From contig JAPPHA010000015.1 of assembly GCA_028874915.1 (NCBI GenBank), positions 1 to 40,961 of the forward strand: a stretch of 40,961 bases of DNA, written 5' to 3'. The stretch comes from Paracoccaceae bacterium. GTDB taxonomy: Bacteria > Pseudomonadota > Alphaproteobacteria > Rhodobacterales > Rhodobacteraceae. Position 1 is the stretch's first letter; each line of letters opens with the position of its first letter. Below the pieces are notes generated by a model, which saw nothing but the letters and a program-made list of their open reading frames with translations, did not search any database and had not been told where the DNA came from. The translations under genes and the position numbers were made by a program. Positions 16,535 through 25,561 of this stretch are shown in pieces.

Positions 16535-17494
16535 ATGGTTAGGTTGATTGCGCGCAGGTTGGCACTTGGCGCTATAACGATCATGCTCGTCTCGGTCGTT
16601 ATTTTCGCGGGGCTCGAAGCGCTGCCCGGCGACGCTTGCACCGCCTATCTGGGGCAGGCGGCCCAGGGAAAGAGGCTGGAAAATTGCCGTGAGGACTTTG
16701 GAGTCAACCGCCCACCGGTGACACGATACGTCGAATGGATCGGAGGCGCGGTTAGGGGCGATTTCGGCGTCTCGCTCAAGGATAAGAAACCCGTCTCCGA
16801 AACGGTCGGCAACCGTTTTCGTAACACGGTCATCCTCGGCGCTACGGCGTCGCTGGTAGGAATTCCGTTTGCCATCCTGCTCGGTGTCATCGCGGCCCTG
16901 TGGCGGGACCGCGCCCCCGACCTATGGATATCCACCACGGCGATATTCGCCATGACGATCCCGGAGTTTGTGACCGCCACCGTCTTAATCCTGATTTTCA
17001 GCGTCTGGCTCGGATGGCTCCCCGGAATCGTGGTTACGCGACCCGATGCACTGCTTTTTGAGTTTTTGTCGGACATCATCCTTCCGATCATCGCACTCGC
17101 ACTTGTCATGTCGGCGCACATTTTGCGCATGGTACGTACCAGCGTAATCGATGTGTTGGCCAGCGACTACGTCCAGATGGCGCACCTGAAGGGCGTGCCT
17201 TATTGGCAGAGAGTGTTCAGGCACGTGTTACCGAACGCCCTGTTGCCGACCATCAATCTCGTCGCCTTGATGATTGCATGGCTATTGTCTGGCACAGTAG
17301 TCATCGAAGTAGTGTTCAACTATCCCGGGCTTGGTCGATTGATGGTCCAGGCCATCTTCTTCCGTGACATTGTCACGGTGCAGGCCATCGCCCTGATATT
17401 GGCAACGCTTTATATCGGACTGAACCTCTTCGCCGACTTGTTGACTTTTGTAGCCAATCCACGACTTAGAACGATGCGGTCGAGGCAGCCCTGA
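16535..17494 (+). CDS. ABC transporter permease, DppB/OppB type
   Basis: This 319-residue inner-membrane permease has six predicted membrane spans, starting with IARRLALGAITIMLVSVVIF. It has the family blocks DFGVSLKDKKPV, FRNTVILGAT and the EAA-type coupling loop HLKGVPYWQRVFRHVLPNAL. ATG 16535 follows AGGAG by about six bases. Its TGA shares a base with the ATG of the next permease gene, so the two are translationally coupled. It forms the heterodimeric channel with the product of 17494-18384. Confidence 0.93.
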   Translation: MVRLIARRLALGAITIMLVSVVIFAGLEALPGDACTAYLGQAAQGKRLENCREDFGVNRPPVTRYVEWIGGAVRGDFGVSLKDKKPVSETVGNRFRNTVILGATASLVGIPFAILLGVIAALWRDRAPDLWISTTAIFAMTIPEFVTATVLILIFSVWLGWLPGIVVTRPDALLFEFLSDIILPIIALALVMSAHILRMVRTSVIDVLASDYVQMAHLKGVPYWQRVFRHVLPNALLPTINLVALMIAWLLSGTVVIEVVFNYPGLGRLMVQAIFFRDIVTVQAIALILATLYIGLNLFADLLTFVANPRLRTMRSRQP

Positions 17495-18384
17495 TGGCGA
17501 CGACAAACTTTAAGCACCTCCAAAAGAGTGTGCTCGCTAGGTCACTAGCTGTCCTCTTGTCGGTGGCCTCCCGGCCTTCTGGCCTCATAGGTCTCATTCT
17601 CGTGGCTTTCCACGTCCTCTTGGCGGTCGTGTCGCCTGCAATCGCGCCCTACGATTTCAAAGAGATGAGCGCACAGTTGACCCTCGTTGGGCCCTCCTCC
17701 GAGCACTGGTTCGGCACCGATAACCTCGGGCGCGACGTGTTCACTCGCTCCGTGCTTGGGGGGCGACAGGCGTTACTTGTGACAACCGTTGGCACTGTCC
17801 TCGCCATCACATGGGGAGGATTGCTGGGAATTTTACTTGGCTTCGTTGGCGGATGGCTCGACGAGTTCCTTATGCGTCTCGTCGATGCGTTTCTTTGCTT
17901 GCCATGGATTCTGGTTTTGCTCTTGATCGTTGTCATAGTCGGTTTCGGTCCCAGTGTGATGATTCTTACTTTGGGGTTTTTCTTCGGCGTCCCGGTTATA
18001 CGTATGGCGCGCGCAGCGACGCACGATGTGGTGGCACTCGACTTCGTGACCGCTGCCCGAGCGCGCGGCGAAAGTCGGTCCACAATTATTTGGCGGGAAC
18101 TTTTGCCGAACGTGCTCGATGTTCTGCTGGTTGAAGGCGCCATGCGTTGGTCTTGGATGCTGCTGACGTTCAGCTCGTTATCATTTCTCGGGTTTGGTGT
18201 AGCGCCGCCAACGCCCGACTGGGGCCTGATGATTTCCAATGCGCGAGGCTACATTTCGATCGCATGGTGGGCGGCGGTGGCTCCCATCGTGGCACTCAGC
18301 TCGCTGATCATTGGGATCAATTTGTTTGCCGACGCACTGGCCAAGACCCTGGGTATCGATCGTGCCCAAAAGGCGCCAGTCTAG
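17494..18384 (+). CDS. ABC transporter permease, DppC/OppC type
   Basis: This 296-residue partner permease shows the DppC signature: an N-terminal span, then LVGPSSEHWFGTDNLGRDVF, several hydrophobic segments and the coupling loop ARARGESRSTIIWRELLPNV. It starts on the last base of the previous gene's stop codon (ATGA-type overlap) and ends eight bases before the ATPase gene. The dipeptide/oligopeptide family typically pairs these two permeases with one or two ATPases. Confidence 0.94.
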   Translation: MATTNFKHLQKSVLARSLAVLLSVASRPSGLIGLILVAFHVLLAVVSPAIAPYDFKEMSAQLTLVGPSSEHWFGTDNLGRDVFTRSVLGGRQALLVTTVGTVLAITWGGLLGILLGFVGGWLDEFLMRLVDAFLCLPWILVLLLIVVIVGFGPSVMILTLGFFFGVPVIRMARAATHDVVALDFVTAARARGESRSTIIWRELLPNVLDVLLVEGAMRWSWMLLTFSSLSFLGFGVAPPTPDWGLMISNARGYISIAWWAAVAPIVALSSLIIGINLFADALAKTLGIDRAQKAPV

Positions 18385-18392
18385 TTCTCGCA

Positions 18393-20459
18393 ATGGGTGA
18401 ATCCCTCGTCCAAGTAAAGAACTTGAGCGTAGGCTATACAAGCCAGGCGGGAGCCACGCTGCCAATACTGCGGAACATCGATTTCGCGATTGGCGAGGGC
18501 GAGACGATTGGGTTGGTTGGCGAGTCAGGATGCGGCAAGAGCACAATGGCCCTGGCCATGATGGGTTATCTGAAAAGTGGCATCCGGGTCTTAGAGGGCG
18601 AATCCCTCTTTCGTGGGGTCAATGTATTCAACATGGACGAACGGGCTCTCGAGGACATTCGCGGCGGTAATCTTGCCCTGATTCCACAGAATGCCGGCCA
18701 GTCATTGACTCCGACCTTGAGAATCGGCCGGCAGATTGGCGAGTCCGTAAGGCTGCATTCAAAGCTCGCAATAGATCAACAGCGTGAGCGTGTTATCGAA
18801 TTGGCGTCTCAAGTGCGTTTGCCGCAACCAGAGGAAATGCTGGAACGCTATCCCCACGAACTCTCTGGCGGTCAACAACAACGTGTTGCCATCGCGATGG
18901 CGCTGGCGGGCGAGCCCGAAGTTCTGTTGCTCGATGAGCCGACGACCGGTCTCGACGTCACAACTCAAGCCCATATCCTTGGGTTGTTGCGTGAGTTGGC
19001 GGCTGAGACCGGGACTGCGATGATCTATGTCAGCCACGACCTGGGCGCCATTGCGCGAGTCAGCAATCGCATAATCGTCATGTATGCAGGGGAACTCGTG
19101 CTCGATGGTCCGGCACGCCGGGTGTTGAAGCAGCCAGCACATCCCTATGCCCGTGGGCTGCTTTTGTCAATTCCCAGGTTGAAGGAGGCGGTCGTACCTG
19201 CCTCGATGCCGGGACGGCCTCCGCCGCCAGGCAGGGCTGGCCAAGGATGCGGATTTGCCGATCGCTGTCCCATGGCGGAGCAACGTTGCAGGGACGAAAG
19301 ACCATTGCTTGAGCCCACGACCTCGCGAGAGCTTGTGCGCTGCCATTTCCACGACCGGGTGGAGCAGCTCACACCACCGGAACCGCCGCATTGGCGCCGC
19401 GGGGCGAGTAGGGACCAATTGGACAGCATCCTTCGACTCGACAACGTGGAAATCAGCTATGCCAAGCCCGGTATCGTTGACCAGATTCTGGGTCGGCATC
19501 CTGAGGTGAGGCCAACTGTCGAAGAGATCGATTTGACCATTCGCCGAGGGGAAGTCGTCGGGGTGGTCGGCGAGTCCGGAAGCGGCAAGTCGACGATCCT
19601 TCGGGCCATCGCCGGCCTTTTGCCTCCGCGAAGCGGATCCATCACTTTCGAGCAGGCCGAAAATCTGAACACCCCTGTCGACAAGCGAGCGAAGAACCTG
19701 TCTCGACGGGTTCAGCTTATTTTTCAGAATCCGGATGCCTCTCTCAACCCCCGACACACAGTGGCGCAAATTCTAGCGCAACCGCTGAGGCTCTACTTTG
19801 GACTTGGCAAAGACCAATTGCGAGAGCACAGCGTAGCTTTGCTCGAGGGGGTGCGTCTTGGCGAAGATTATCTAGAGCGCCTGCCGAGTCAGTTGTCCGG
19901 AGGAGAAAAGCAACGGATCGCGGTAGCGCGGGCCTTCGCCGCCAACCCCGACCTGGTTCTGTGCGACGAGGTGACATCTGCACTTGATGTATCGGTTCAA
20001 GCCGCGGTCCTGGATCTGTTGAAGCAACTCCAGGCCGATCGGGGAACAACCTATATTTTCGTGTCGCATGACCTGGCCGTGGTACGTGCCATAGCCGATC
20101 GCGTGGCCGTCCTCTACCAAGGCAGGATTTGTGAGATGGGTCCATCTGAAAACGTCTATCGCTTTCCCTCCCAGCCCTACACCGAAGTGTTGCTCGGCGC
20201 GGTACCGGAGCCCGATCTGGATGCAGGTCCGGGACTCGTGGCCAAGGATGTACCGGACCTGTTTCCCCCGGATAAAGGGTGTCCCTTCCAACGACGTTGC
20301 CCCCGGCATATCGGCGATATCTGTGACAATGAGACGCCACCATGGCAGCCTACGGAGTTGGGTCATGCGATCCGCTGCCATATTCCACTGGCCGAGCTGC
20401 ATCGCAGGCAGGAGCAGTCGGCGAACGCCGTTACTGCGAAGTCAGAGACCGGCAAATGA
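18393..20459 (+). CDS. Fused double ABC ATPase (DppD-DppF type)
   Basis: This 688-residue protein contains two complete ATPase domains that are separate subunits in many dipeptide transporters. Domain 1 has Walker A GESGCGKST at residues 43-51, LSGGQQQR around 157-164 and LLLDEPTTGLD. Domain 2 has GESGSGKST at 393-401, LSGGEKQR around 506-513 and a Walker B read as LVLCDEVTSALD. Each ends with the Cys-containing oligopeptide-transporter tail (CGFADRCPMAEQRC, CPFQRRCPRHIGDIC). The open frame extends to 18147, but ATG 18393, eight bases after the permease stop, gives the proper N-terminus. Its stop overlaps the start of the S66 gene (ATGA), so peptidase synthesis is coupled to the transporter. 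Confidence 0.94.
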   Translation: MGESLVQVKNLSVGYTSQAGATLPILRNIDFAIGEGETIGLVGESGCGKSTMALAMMGYLKSGIRVLEGESLFRGVNVFNMDERALEDIRGGNLALIPQNAGQSLTPTLRIGRQIGESVRLHSKLAIDQQRERVIELASQVRLPQPEEMLERYPHELSGGQQQRVAIAMALAGEPEVLLLDEPTTGLDVTTQAHILGLLRELAAETGTAMIYVSHDLGAIARVSNRIIVMYAGELVLDGPARRVLKQPAHPYARGLLLSIPRLKEAVVPASMPGRPPPPGRAGQGCGFADRCPMAEQRCRDERPLLEPTTSRELVRCHFHDRVEQLTPPEPPHWRRGASRDQLDSILRLDNVEISYAKPGIVDQILGRHPEVRPTVEEIDLTIRRGEVVGVVGESGSGKSTILRAIAGLLPPRSGSITFEQAENLNTPVDKRAKNLSRRVQLIFQNPDASLNPRHTVAQILAQPLRLYFGLGKDQLREHSVALLEGVRLGEDYLERLPSQLSGGEKQRIAVARAFAANPDLVLCDEVTSALDVSVQAAVLDLLKQLQADRGTTYIFVSHDLAVVRAIADRVAVLYQGRICEMGPSENVYRFPSQPYTEVLLGAVPEPDLDAGPGLVAKDVPDLFPPDKGCPFQRRCPRHIGDICDNETPPWQPTELGHAIRCHIPLAELHRRQEQSANAVTAKSETGK

Positions 20460-21349
20460 GTCGGCGATACGTTGATCGCGGAAATATCCGTATCCGGGTG
20501 CTGGAGCCCAGCGGTCCACCGGATAAGGACCTGCTCGCGCAGAATTTAGCGGCCCTGAGGTCAGCTGGCCTCGAGGTGGATTACCAACCCTACGATGCCG
20601 ATTCTGGTGACCGTGTGGGCATGGGTGGAATAGCGGATCGGCTGAGACAACTGCGTGAGGGCCTAACCGGCGATGGCTACGACTACCTGGTGGCAGCATG
20701 TGGAGGAAATGGCGCCAGCGATCTGTTGAGTCGGCTCGACTGGGGTGGCCTGGAGCGCGTGTCACCGCGACCGCTGGTGGGAATTTCTGACGTGAGCGCA
20801 CTTCAGTCGGCGCTCTATGCCCGACTCGGGTGGCCTGCACTATATGCGAATATGCCGGGATCATCGTTGTGGACGCAGACTGATATCGAGCGGTTGTCGG
20901 CACTGCTGGTGAGTGGCCGGCCCAGGTCCGGGTCGATTTCGGTGCAACCCCTGAATAAGCTTCCAGCAGAGGGTGTAAGGGGGACCCTGTTTGGGGGCTG
21001 CCTGAGTGTGATCACCAGATTGGTCGGTACCCCTTATATGCCGGAGTCACTGGCCGGCTACGTGCTATTTTTTGAGGATGCATACGAGTACGAAACGAGG
21101 TTGCTGGCCGCCTGGAACCAATTGTTGGACAGTGGATTACTCATTGGTGCTTCGGCGGTGGTGCTCGGCCGTTTTACCGAGATGTTGGGTGTGCAAAACG
21201 AAAGTTGGCTGAGGCACAGGATCGCAGAGCGCACCGGGTGCCCGGTCTATTTTTCACCTGATTTCGGCCACATCACCGGTAGCTACCCGCTGGCCCTGGG
21301 TGCTTCGGCCCGGATAGTTTCTGGCCAGCTTCAGTGGTCGCTCAACTGA
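20456..21349 (+). CDS. S66-family peptidase (LD-carboxypeptidase / MccF-like)
   Basis: This 297-residue serine peptidase belongs to family S66, which includes the LD-carboxypeptidase LdcA and the microcin C7 immunity protein MccF. The nucleophile is the Ser in GISDVSALQSAL. The Glu of FFEDAYEYETR and the His of FGHITGSYPLALG fit the other catalytic positions. There is no signal peptide, so it acts in the cytoplasm. ATG 20456 overlaps the ATPase stop codon. Coupling to a peptide importer suggests that it cleaves an imported substrate: a murein peptide, a peptide-nucleotide or an amide-linked conjugate. MccF-like self-protection is an alternative. The frame upstream of 20456 is a shadow of the ATPase gene. 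Confidence 0.88.
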   Translation: MSRRYVDRGNIRIRVLEPSGPPDKDLLAQNLAALRSAGLEVDYQPYDADSGDRVGMGGIADRLRQLREGLTGDGYDYLVAACGGNGASDLLSRLDWGGLERVSPRPLVGISDVSALQSALYARLGWPALYANMPGSSLWTQTDIERLSALLVSGRPRSGSISVQPLNKLPAEGVRGTLFGGCLSVITRLVGTPYMPESLAGYVLFFEDAYEYETRLLAAWNQLLDSGLLIGASAVVLGRFTEMLGVQNESWLRHRIAERTGCPVYFSPDFGHITGSYPLALGASARIVSGQLQWSLN

Positions 21350-21386
21350 GGCCCAGTACCCCCAAGTTGGCCCTAACCCAACATAA

Positions 21387-21717
21387 GTGCCAAATGTCCC
21401 ACAACGGGTCAGTTCTGGCAGGGGACGGCATTCTTGCTGATTCCGAGATCATCAACCGGAGCTTTCAGAGGCCGTTGACGGGCAATTGCCCAAGCAACGC
21501 CGCTGATTGCGGCTGAGAGCATCGAAAACCCCTGTGATTTCGCCTCTTTCCGCGATTTGCGCGCGTGTGAACTCTCGAACCACAACCCGCAGGATGACAT
21601 AAGTGTCCCGCTCCCAAATCTGCACCCTGAGTCATCCCGGAAAATTGGGAGCCGTCAAAAAGGTAGTTTGTCAACTATTTCAGTCGAATATGAAATTCCT
21701 TGTGGGACATTTGGCAC
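21387..21717. mobile_element. 331-bp MITE-like element with 18-bp terminal inverted repeats
   Basis: GTGCCAAATGTCCCACAA at 21387-21404 is exactly complementary to 21700-21717. The 295 internal bases hold no recognised gene. They include another inverted repeat, GCTCCCAA (21609-21616) with TTGGGAGC (21644-21651). No clear target duplication flanks it (ACATAA on the left, GTAACC on the right). It may be a miniature derivative or internal deletion of an insertion sequence whose family I cannot name. Confidence 0.65.
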
Positions 21718-22024
21718 GTAACCGTTCGGCGACGGTGTGAAGGAGTTGCGATAGCAGGGCAGGGGAATCGAGCCGTCGTTCATGCTCCATTCGTTGAAAC
21801 CGTCCCGGCAGACCCGGGATCGGTCAGATAAGGCGACCATCCTCGTTTTCCTGCAGAACCGCGTGTGAATGAAGGGGTCAAGGACGTCATCGGAATTCAT
21901 TCCCATGAGAAGGCGGCGAGCCGTCAACCCATGAATCAATGGCTGATTGCGCAAGGGTTGATGACATGTGTGAAATGACGATGGCCAACCGATGGAAGCC
22001 AATGAACCGTCGGCCAGCCTGTCA
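21718..22024. other. Non-coding spacer
   Basis: No recognised gene. A minus-strand frame of 115 codons (21655-22002) crosses into the MITE-like element and has no recognisable motif, so it is not annotated as a gene. Confidence 0.4.
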
Positions 22025-23593
22025 TCAACGGTCCGTCGGTTTGTCCGGGATTGAAGTTGAGCGCTTCAGAAAGCGGGAACCGAGCACTCTCGCCAACTGT
22101 CCCATTCCGTTCTTCGTGCGGCGCAGCTGATCAAGGACATCACCCCGGAAACTTTCCTTTTCGAGTCGACGGCGGTTCAGTTGTGTCTGAATGGCGTCAG
22201 GCAATCTGGACTCGATTCCGGCAATGACCTTTTCGATGTTCCATACGGGCTTTTTGGCGCGAACCGGTTTTGGTTTTCCTTCTCCAACGTCGTCGGCAAT
22301 CGCGATCATCGCCTCTTCGATTTTGCATTCGTGATCTTCAAGGTTGCGGTTGTCCGATGGCCACGGCGAAGAAAACGGCAGCAGGTCAACGCCCGTCGCG
22401 ACGGTGAGGACAAGTGGCTTTCTCCGTCTTGGGCGACTGGTGAACCACTGGTTGAATCTTTCCAACAGTTCGTGGTCCGGTTTGCGCGCCGGGCGGTTTG
22501 CACACAGGATCCAGATTGCCAGGTCACATTGCGTGAGTTCCGAGAGCACGCGCTTCTGTGTCTTCATTGTTGTATCGAAACCGGGCGTGTCGATCAGGTG
22601 GCACCGGACGTCATCGATGGCCACTTCGTAGGTCGTCAGACCCTGGGTGGTCGGAGGTGGATCGATTTCCGGAGCGAACCCGTCGGTCAAGGCATCAATG
22701 ACGGACGATTTTCCTGCACTTGTCTGGCCAACAACCAGGATTCGGACAGGATCCAGCGACGATACTCTCTTCAGGTCGACGAGCGTCGTCGAGAGTTTTT
22801 CCTGGAGAAGCTCTGCATCCGAATACTTGAGCCGACCGGAATAGAGATCCACCGCGGTTTTCGCGAATTCCTTCAGGAGTTCGCGCTGCAGTTCCGCTTG
22901 AAACTGGCCGCTGACGTAGGTCCAGCTTCCTTCGGTGATCATGGCTTCAATCTCCCTGGCGATTCCGAGGGGAGGATTGGCAATCATCCTGAAAACCCGG
23001 CGGACCTTGTCCGAAATTTCAAGACCACTGTTGATTTCCTGTCTGTGTTTCCAAATCCAGTAGAGCCTGCCGACGGACAGCCGGTCGGACAACGGAAAGT
23101 CACTGCGCAAGAAGCGGCGATATCGGCCGGCGGCCCTTTCCATCAGCAGCAGGGCTTCGGGAACCGTGAAGCCCAGGGCATCGGTCTTTCCGCCCGAAAT
23201 CTCGCCCGCAACGCTCCTGACCACCTCCATGGCCCGATCCTGCATTTCCGGCCAGGGAACCGGTTCTTTCGTCTTCTTGTCGATGTCGTCGCAGGCCGCG
23301 CGATACGCACGTCGTTCGTGCCCGGTCCACTCCGGGTTTTCTTCGACGGACCCGGAAGGCAGACGTTCAGATCCTTTGTTCTTCCTCCGCGCACGGACGA
23401 GAATGATCCGGCGAACCCATAGCAGGACGACGACGGTCCCGAGACCTGCCAACCAGGGTAACAGCCAGTCGTTCTGCACCAGCCAGAGGATTCCCAGGAC
23501 CATGAGCACGATGAACGGGATGGCGACGATCAGCACGCTCACCAGAATGTCGAAGCGCAGGAACCAGCCGAACCATCGCCTATTGCTGGGCAT
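22025..23593 (-). CDS. Membrane-anchored dynamin/Era-like GTPase, second gene of a pair
   Basis: This 522-residue protein has two N-terminal membrane spans (about residues 14-38 and 43-66), a basic stop-transfer stretch (RARRKNKG), a helical middle region and a C-terminal GTPase domain. The GTPase domain has P-loop GQTSAGKSS at 289-297, a Thr-rich switch I (PPTTQG) and DTPGFD at 335-340. A canonical NKxD motif is not obvious; VATGVDLL may take that place. ATG 23593 is preferred over 23713 because the longer version would overlap the preceding gene deeply; the chosen start overlaps it by 14 bases. Related proteins occur in bacterial GTPase pairs thought to act at membranes, but their job is unknown. 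Neighbours are mobile-element relics, so the pair could be accessory or defensive; this is speculative. Confidence 0.82.
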   Translation of the reverse strand: MPSNRRWFGWFLRFDILVSVLIVAIPFIVLMVLGILWLVQNDWLLPWLAGLGTVVVLLWVRRIILVRARRKNKGSERLPSGSVEENPEWTGHERRAYRAACDDIDKKTKEPVPWPEMQDRAMEVVRSVAGEISGGKTDALGFTVPEALLLMERAAGRYRRFLRSDFPLSDRLSVGRLYWIWKHRQEINSGLEISDKVRRVFRMIANPPLGIAREIEAMITEGSWTYVSGQFQAELQRELLKEFAKTAVDLYSGRLKYSDAELLQEKLSTTLVDLKRVSSLDPVRILVVGQTSAGKSSVIDALTDGFAPEIDPPPTTQGLTTYEVAIDDVRCHLIDTPGFDTTMKTQKRVLSELTQCDLAIWILCANRPARKPDHELLERFNQWFTSRPRRRKPLVLTVATGVDLLPFSSPWPSDNRNLEDHECKIEEAMIAIADDVGEGKPKPVRAKKPVWNIEKVIAGIESRLPDAIQTQLNRRRLEKESFRGDVLDQLRRTKNGMGQLARVLGSRFLKRSTSIPDKPTDR

Positions 23594-24713
23594 TTCCGGA
23601 GTTCTTTCCTGACTGAAACGCCTGTTTGTACAGGCTCCGAAGCTTCTCGGGAGACACGTCCCTGCCTTGCCGAACCTGGAAGAGGAAATAGGCTGCCACG
23701 CGGCCCATCGCATATGTCGTTGCGAAGCTCGTGGTTCCGGCGGCGAACGCTCCGACGGTCTGGCCGTAAACGGGAACCAGTTTTCCGACCTGACGCAGCG
23801 CGAAACCCGCCCCGTATCGGATCAGGAACCCGGTACCAAGGCATGCCTTCAACCGCAGGAGGAGCGGCCAGGTCCATTCGGTATGGTAACGCCGTGCAAG
23901 GGTTGTCAGCATCGACCCCTGAATGGCGATGACCGAACCCAAACCGACGACAGGCAGGACGTCGGATGCGCCGGCCGCAGCCGCATACCAGATCACCGCG
24001 CCCCGGTGGTGTGCGAATTCCTTGCCTTCATCCGAACTGCGTTCGCTCTTTGCAAGAAAGAGAGCGACGCCTGGCAGCAGGTCGCAGAGGGCATTGACCA
24101 GATTGTCACGTTCCTCCTGGTTTTCTTGTCCGACCTTTTGCAAATCGGGCCATTCGAATTCGATGGAAGGAACCTCCCGACCAACGGCTTTCCTGACCAT
24201 TTCCCGGGCGTGATAGCGGGCACGCGCACGCTGGTCCCCGTCGGGAATGGCGTTCCTTCCCGTGTGAACCAACAGTATTTCCGTGGTGCGGGACCTCCGT
24301 CTGACGGTCCTCAATGTGTCGCAAAGTTCGTGCTGCGTGGGGTCATCCAGGCGCGCGACGGCCACGACAACGTGGCTTTGCTTCATGCATTCGGATATGT
24401 CGTCCGCGGGGTCGTATTCGGTTTCGCCGAGCCCACGTGTATCCAGGAATTTCAGCACCGGTTGGTCCGTTGGAAATTCGTAAATGTGGGCGGTCCGGGT
24501 ACAGGGTTTGTATCCATTTCCGACTTCGATCCCGGAAGCGCCGGTGACGCACCGGATGATTGACGACTTGCCGGCTCCGGTCTTCCCGAGGAGCCAAATG
24601 ACCGGAACCACTCTTTCCGTCGCGGATTTCAGCTCCCGGAGCCGTTCATCCTCGGATTCGGGAGATATCGCCTCCCACAGGGATTCCCAGAATCTCCGCA
24701 CAAGTGTCGTCAT
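23580..24713 (-). CDS. GTPase with C-terminal DUF697 (YcjF-like) domain, first gene of a pair
   Basis: This 377-residue protein has an N-terminal GTPase domain with P-loop GKTGAGKSS at residues 43-51, a switch-I Thr in PCTRTAHIY and DTRGLGE at 91-97. It carries HTGRN where the NKxD specificity motif is expected. From about residue 245 a hydrophobic DUF697-like region follows: GAVIWYAAAAGASDVLPVVG, then IAIQGSMLTTLARRY and a Gly/Ala-rich segment able to enter membranes. The downstream gene overlaps its last 14 bases, so the two are translationally coupled and probably function together. DUF697 GTPases are widespread with unclear function. Confidence 0.83.
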   Translation of the reverse strand: MTTLVRRFWESLWEAISPESEDERLRELKSATERVVPVIWLLGKTGAGKSSIIRCVTGASGIEVGNGYKPCTRTAHIYEFPTDQPVLKFLDTRGLGETEYDPADDISECMKQSHVVVAVARLDDPTQHELCDTLRTVRRRSRTTEILLVHTGRNAIPDGDQRARARYHAREMVRKAVGREVPSIEFEWPDLQKVGQENQEERDNLVNALCDLLPGVALFLAKSERSSDEGKEFAHHRGAVIWYAAAAGASDVLPVVGLGSVIAIQGSMLTTLARRYHTEWTWPLLLRLKACLGTGFLIRYGAGFALRQVGKLVPVYGQTVGAFAAGTTSFATTYAMGRVAAYFLFQVRQGRDVSPEKLRSLYKQAFQSGKNSGNAQQ

Positions 24714-25561
24714 GCCTTTGACATGTCATTCGCTACTGGATCACCCAGGAGATCATCGGTTGGTCCGTTCCGGATCTGAACGTTGCAAAGCTCTCATGTG
24801 AAATCTTCATTCGGTTGCAAAGCCTTTGAACGCGATACACCATACTACCGGATAATGGCTACCACGCTCGCGAAGAACGCTCGGTTTGAGCGCGCCTTGG
24901 TCAGGGAATACGTGAAGACCGGGCTCGCGTTGGCCAGCACAAGGGGCAGAAGCCCGGGTGCCAACCAGGACAGCCGGCAAAACCAGACAAGCTCGCACAA
25001 AAGGCGCCTCAGGCCGTCGACGAAAGGCGTAGTCATTGCAAACCCGCCCGTGATCTCGAAGTCAGCAAGAATTCCGTCCTCGACATCGTGAGTCGGCACC
25101 GAAAAATCTTGGCGTAGGTTCTGTTCCCCGCCCACGCGGGATCATCCATCCCAACGCAAAGTTGGGTCAGTCGCGAAAGGATGGGATCGGCATCGAACCG
25201 GAAGCCGGACTCGCACGCAATGTGATGCATGCGAGTCCAAGTCATTGTGAGTGCACAGTGTAGGTATGGTGTTGAATTGAAGATTGAAGATGTCTGTGGA
25301 GTTGCGCTTACGCATTGTTATTATTGTGATAATTGAATGGAAAACTCCACAAACCGCTGAAACCGAATGCTCTTGATGGCAATGACCGGACACAGCCGCG
25401 ACTGGAAGCGCATGGATCGACATATCGCGTCCAGTCAATAGGCTATCTCAGGTCACCGGGCCGCCATCCCGTGCCGTGAACGCCAGGGAAACGCCTCCCA
25501 TTGCCACTTCCGCGTCGACCATTGTGATGACATTTCGACGGATTCTTGAAGGAACCGAACA
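24714..25561. other. Intergenic region upstream of the GTPase pair
   Basis: About 850 bases without a convincing gene. It presumably contains the promoter of the minus-strand GTPase pair, although I could not single one out. It includes repeat copy 1 at 25122-25287 and an AT-rich stretch around 25300-25340. Short frames on both strands (for example 24783-25091) have no recognisable product. Confidence 0.45.
25122..25287 (+). repeat. Diverged intergenic repeat, copy 1
   Basis: This ~166-bp segment is collinear with 27801-27969. Shared blocks are TGTTCC-CGCCCACGCGGG (18 of 19), GGGTCAG, GGATG--ATCGGCATCGAAC-GGAAGCC (25 of 28) and TATGGTGTTGA-TTGA-GATTGA (21 of 23). The pairing core CCCGCCCACGCGGG resembles a type I-E CRISPR repeat, but the conserved flanks show it is part of a longer unit. 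Confidence 0.65.

Noticed and set aside
21655-22002. 115-codon minus-strand frame downstream of the S66 gene
   Set aside because: It runs into the terminal repeat of the MITE-like element and shows no motif or ribosome site.
25122-25150. CRISPR-like sequence CTGTTCCCCGCCCACGCGGG
   Set aside because: It resembles a type I-E CRISPR repeat and recurs at 27801, but each copy stands alone, the flanking 140 bases are also shared between copies, and no cas genes are present.
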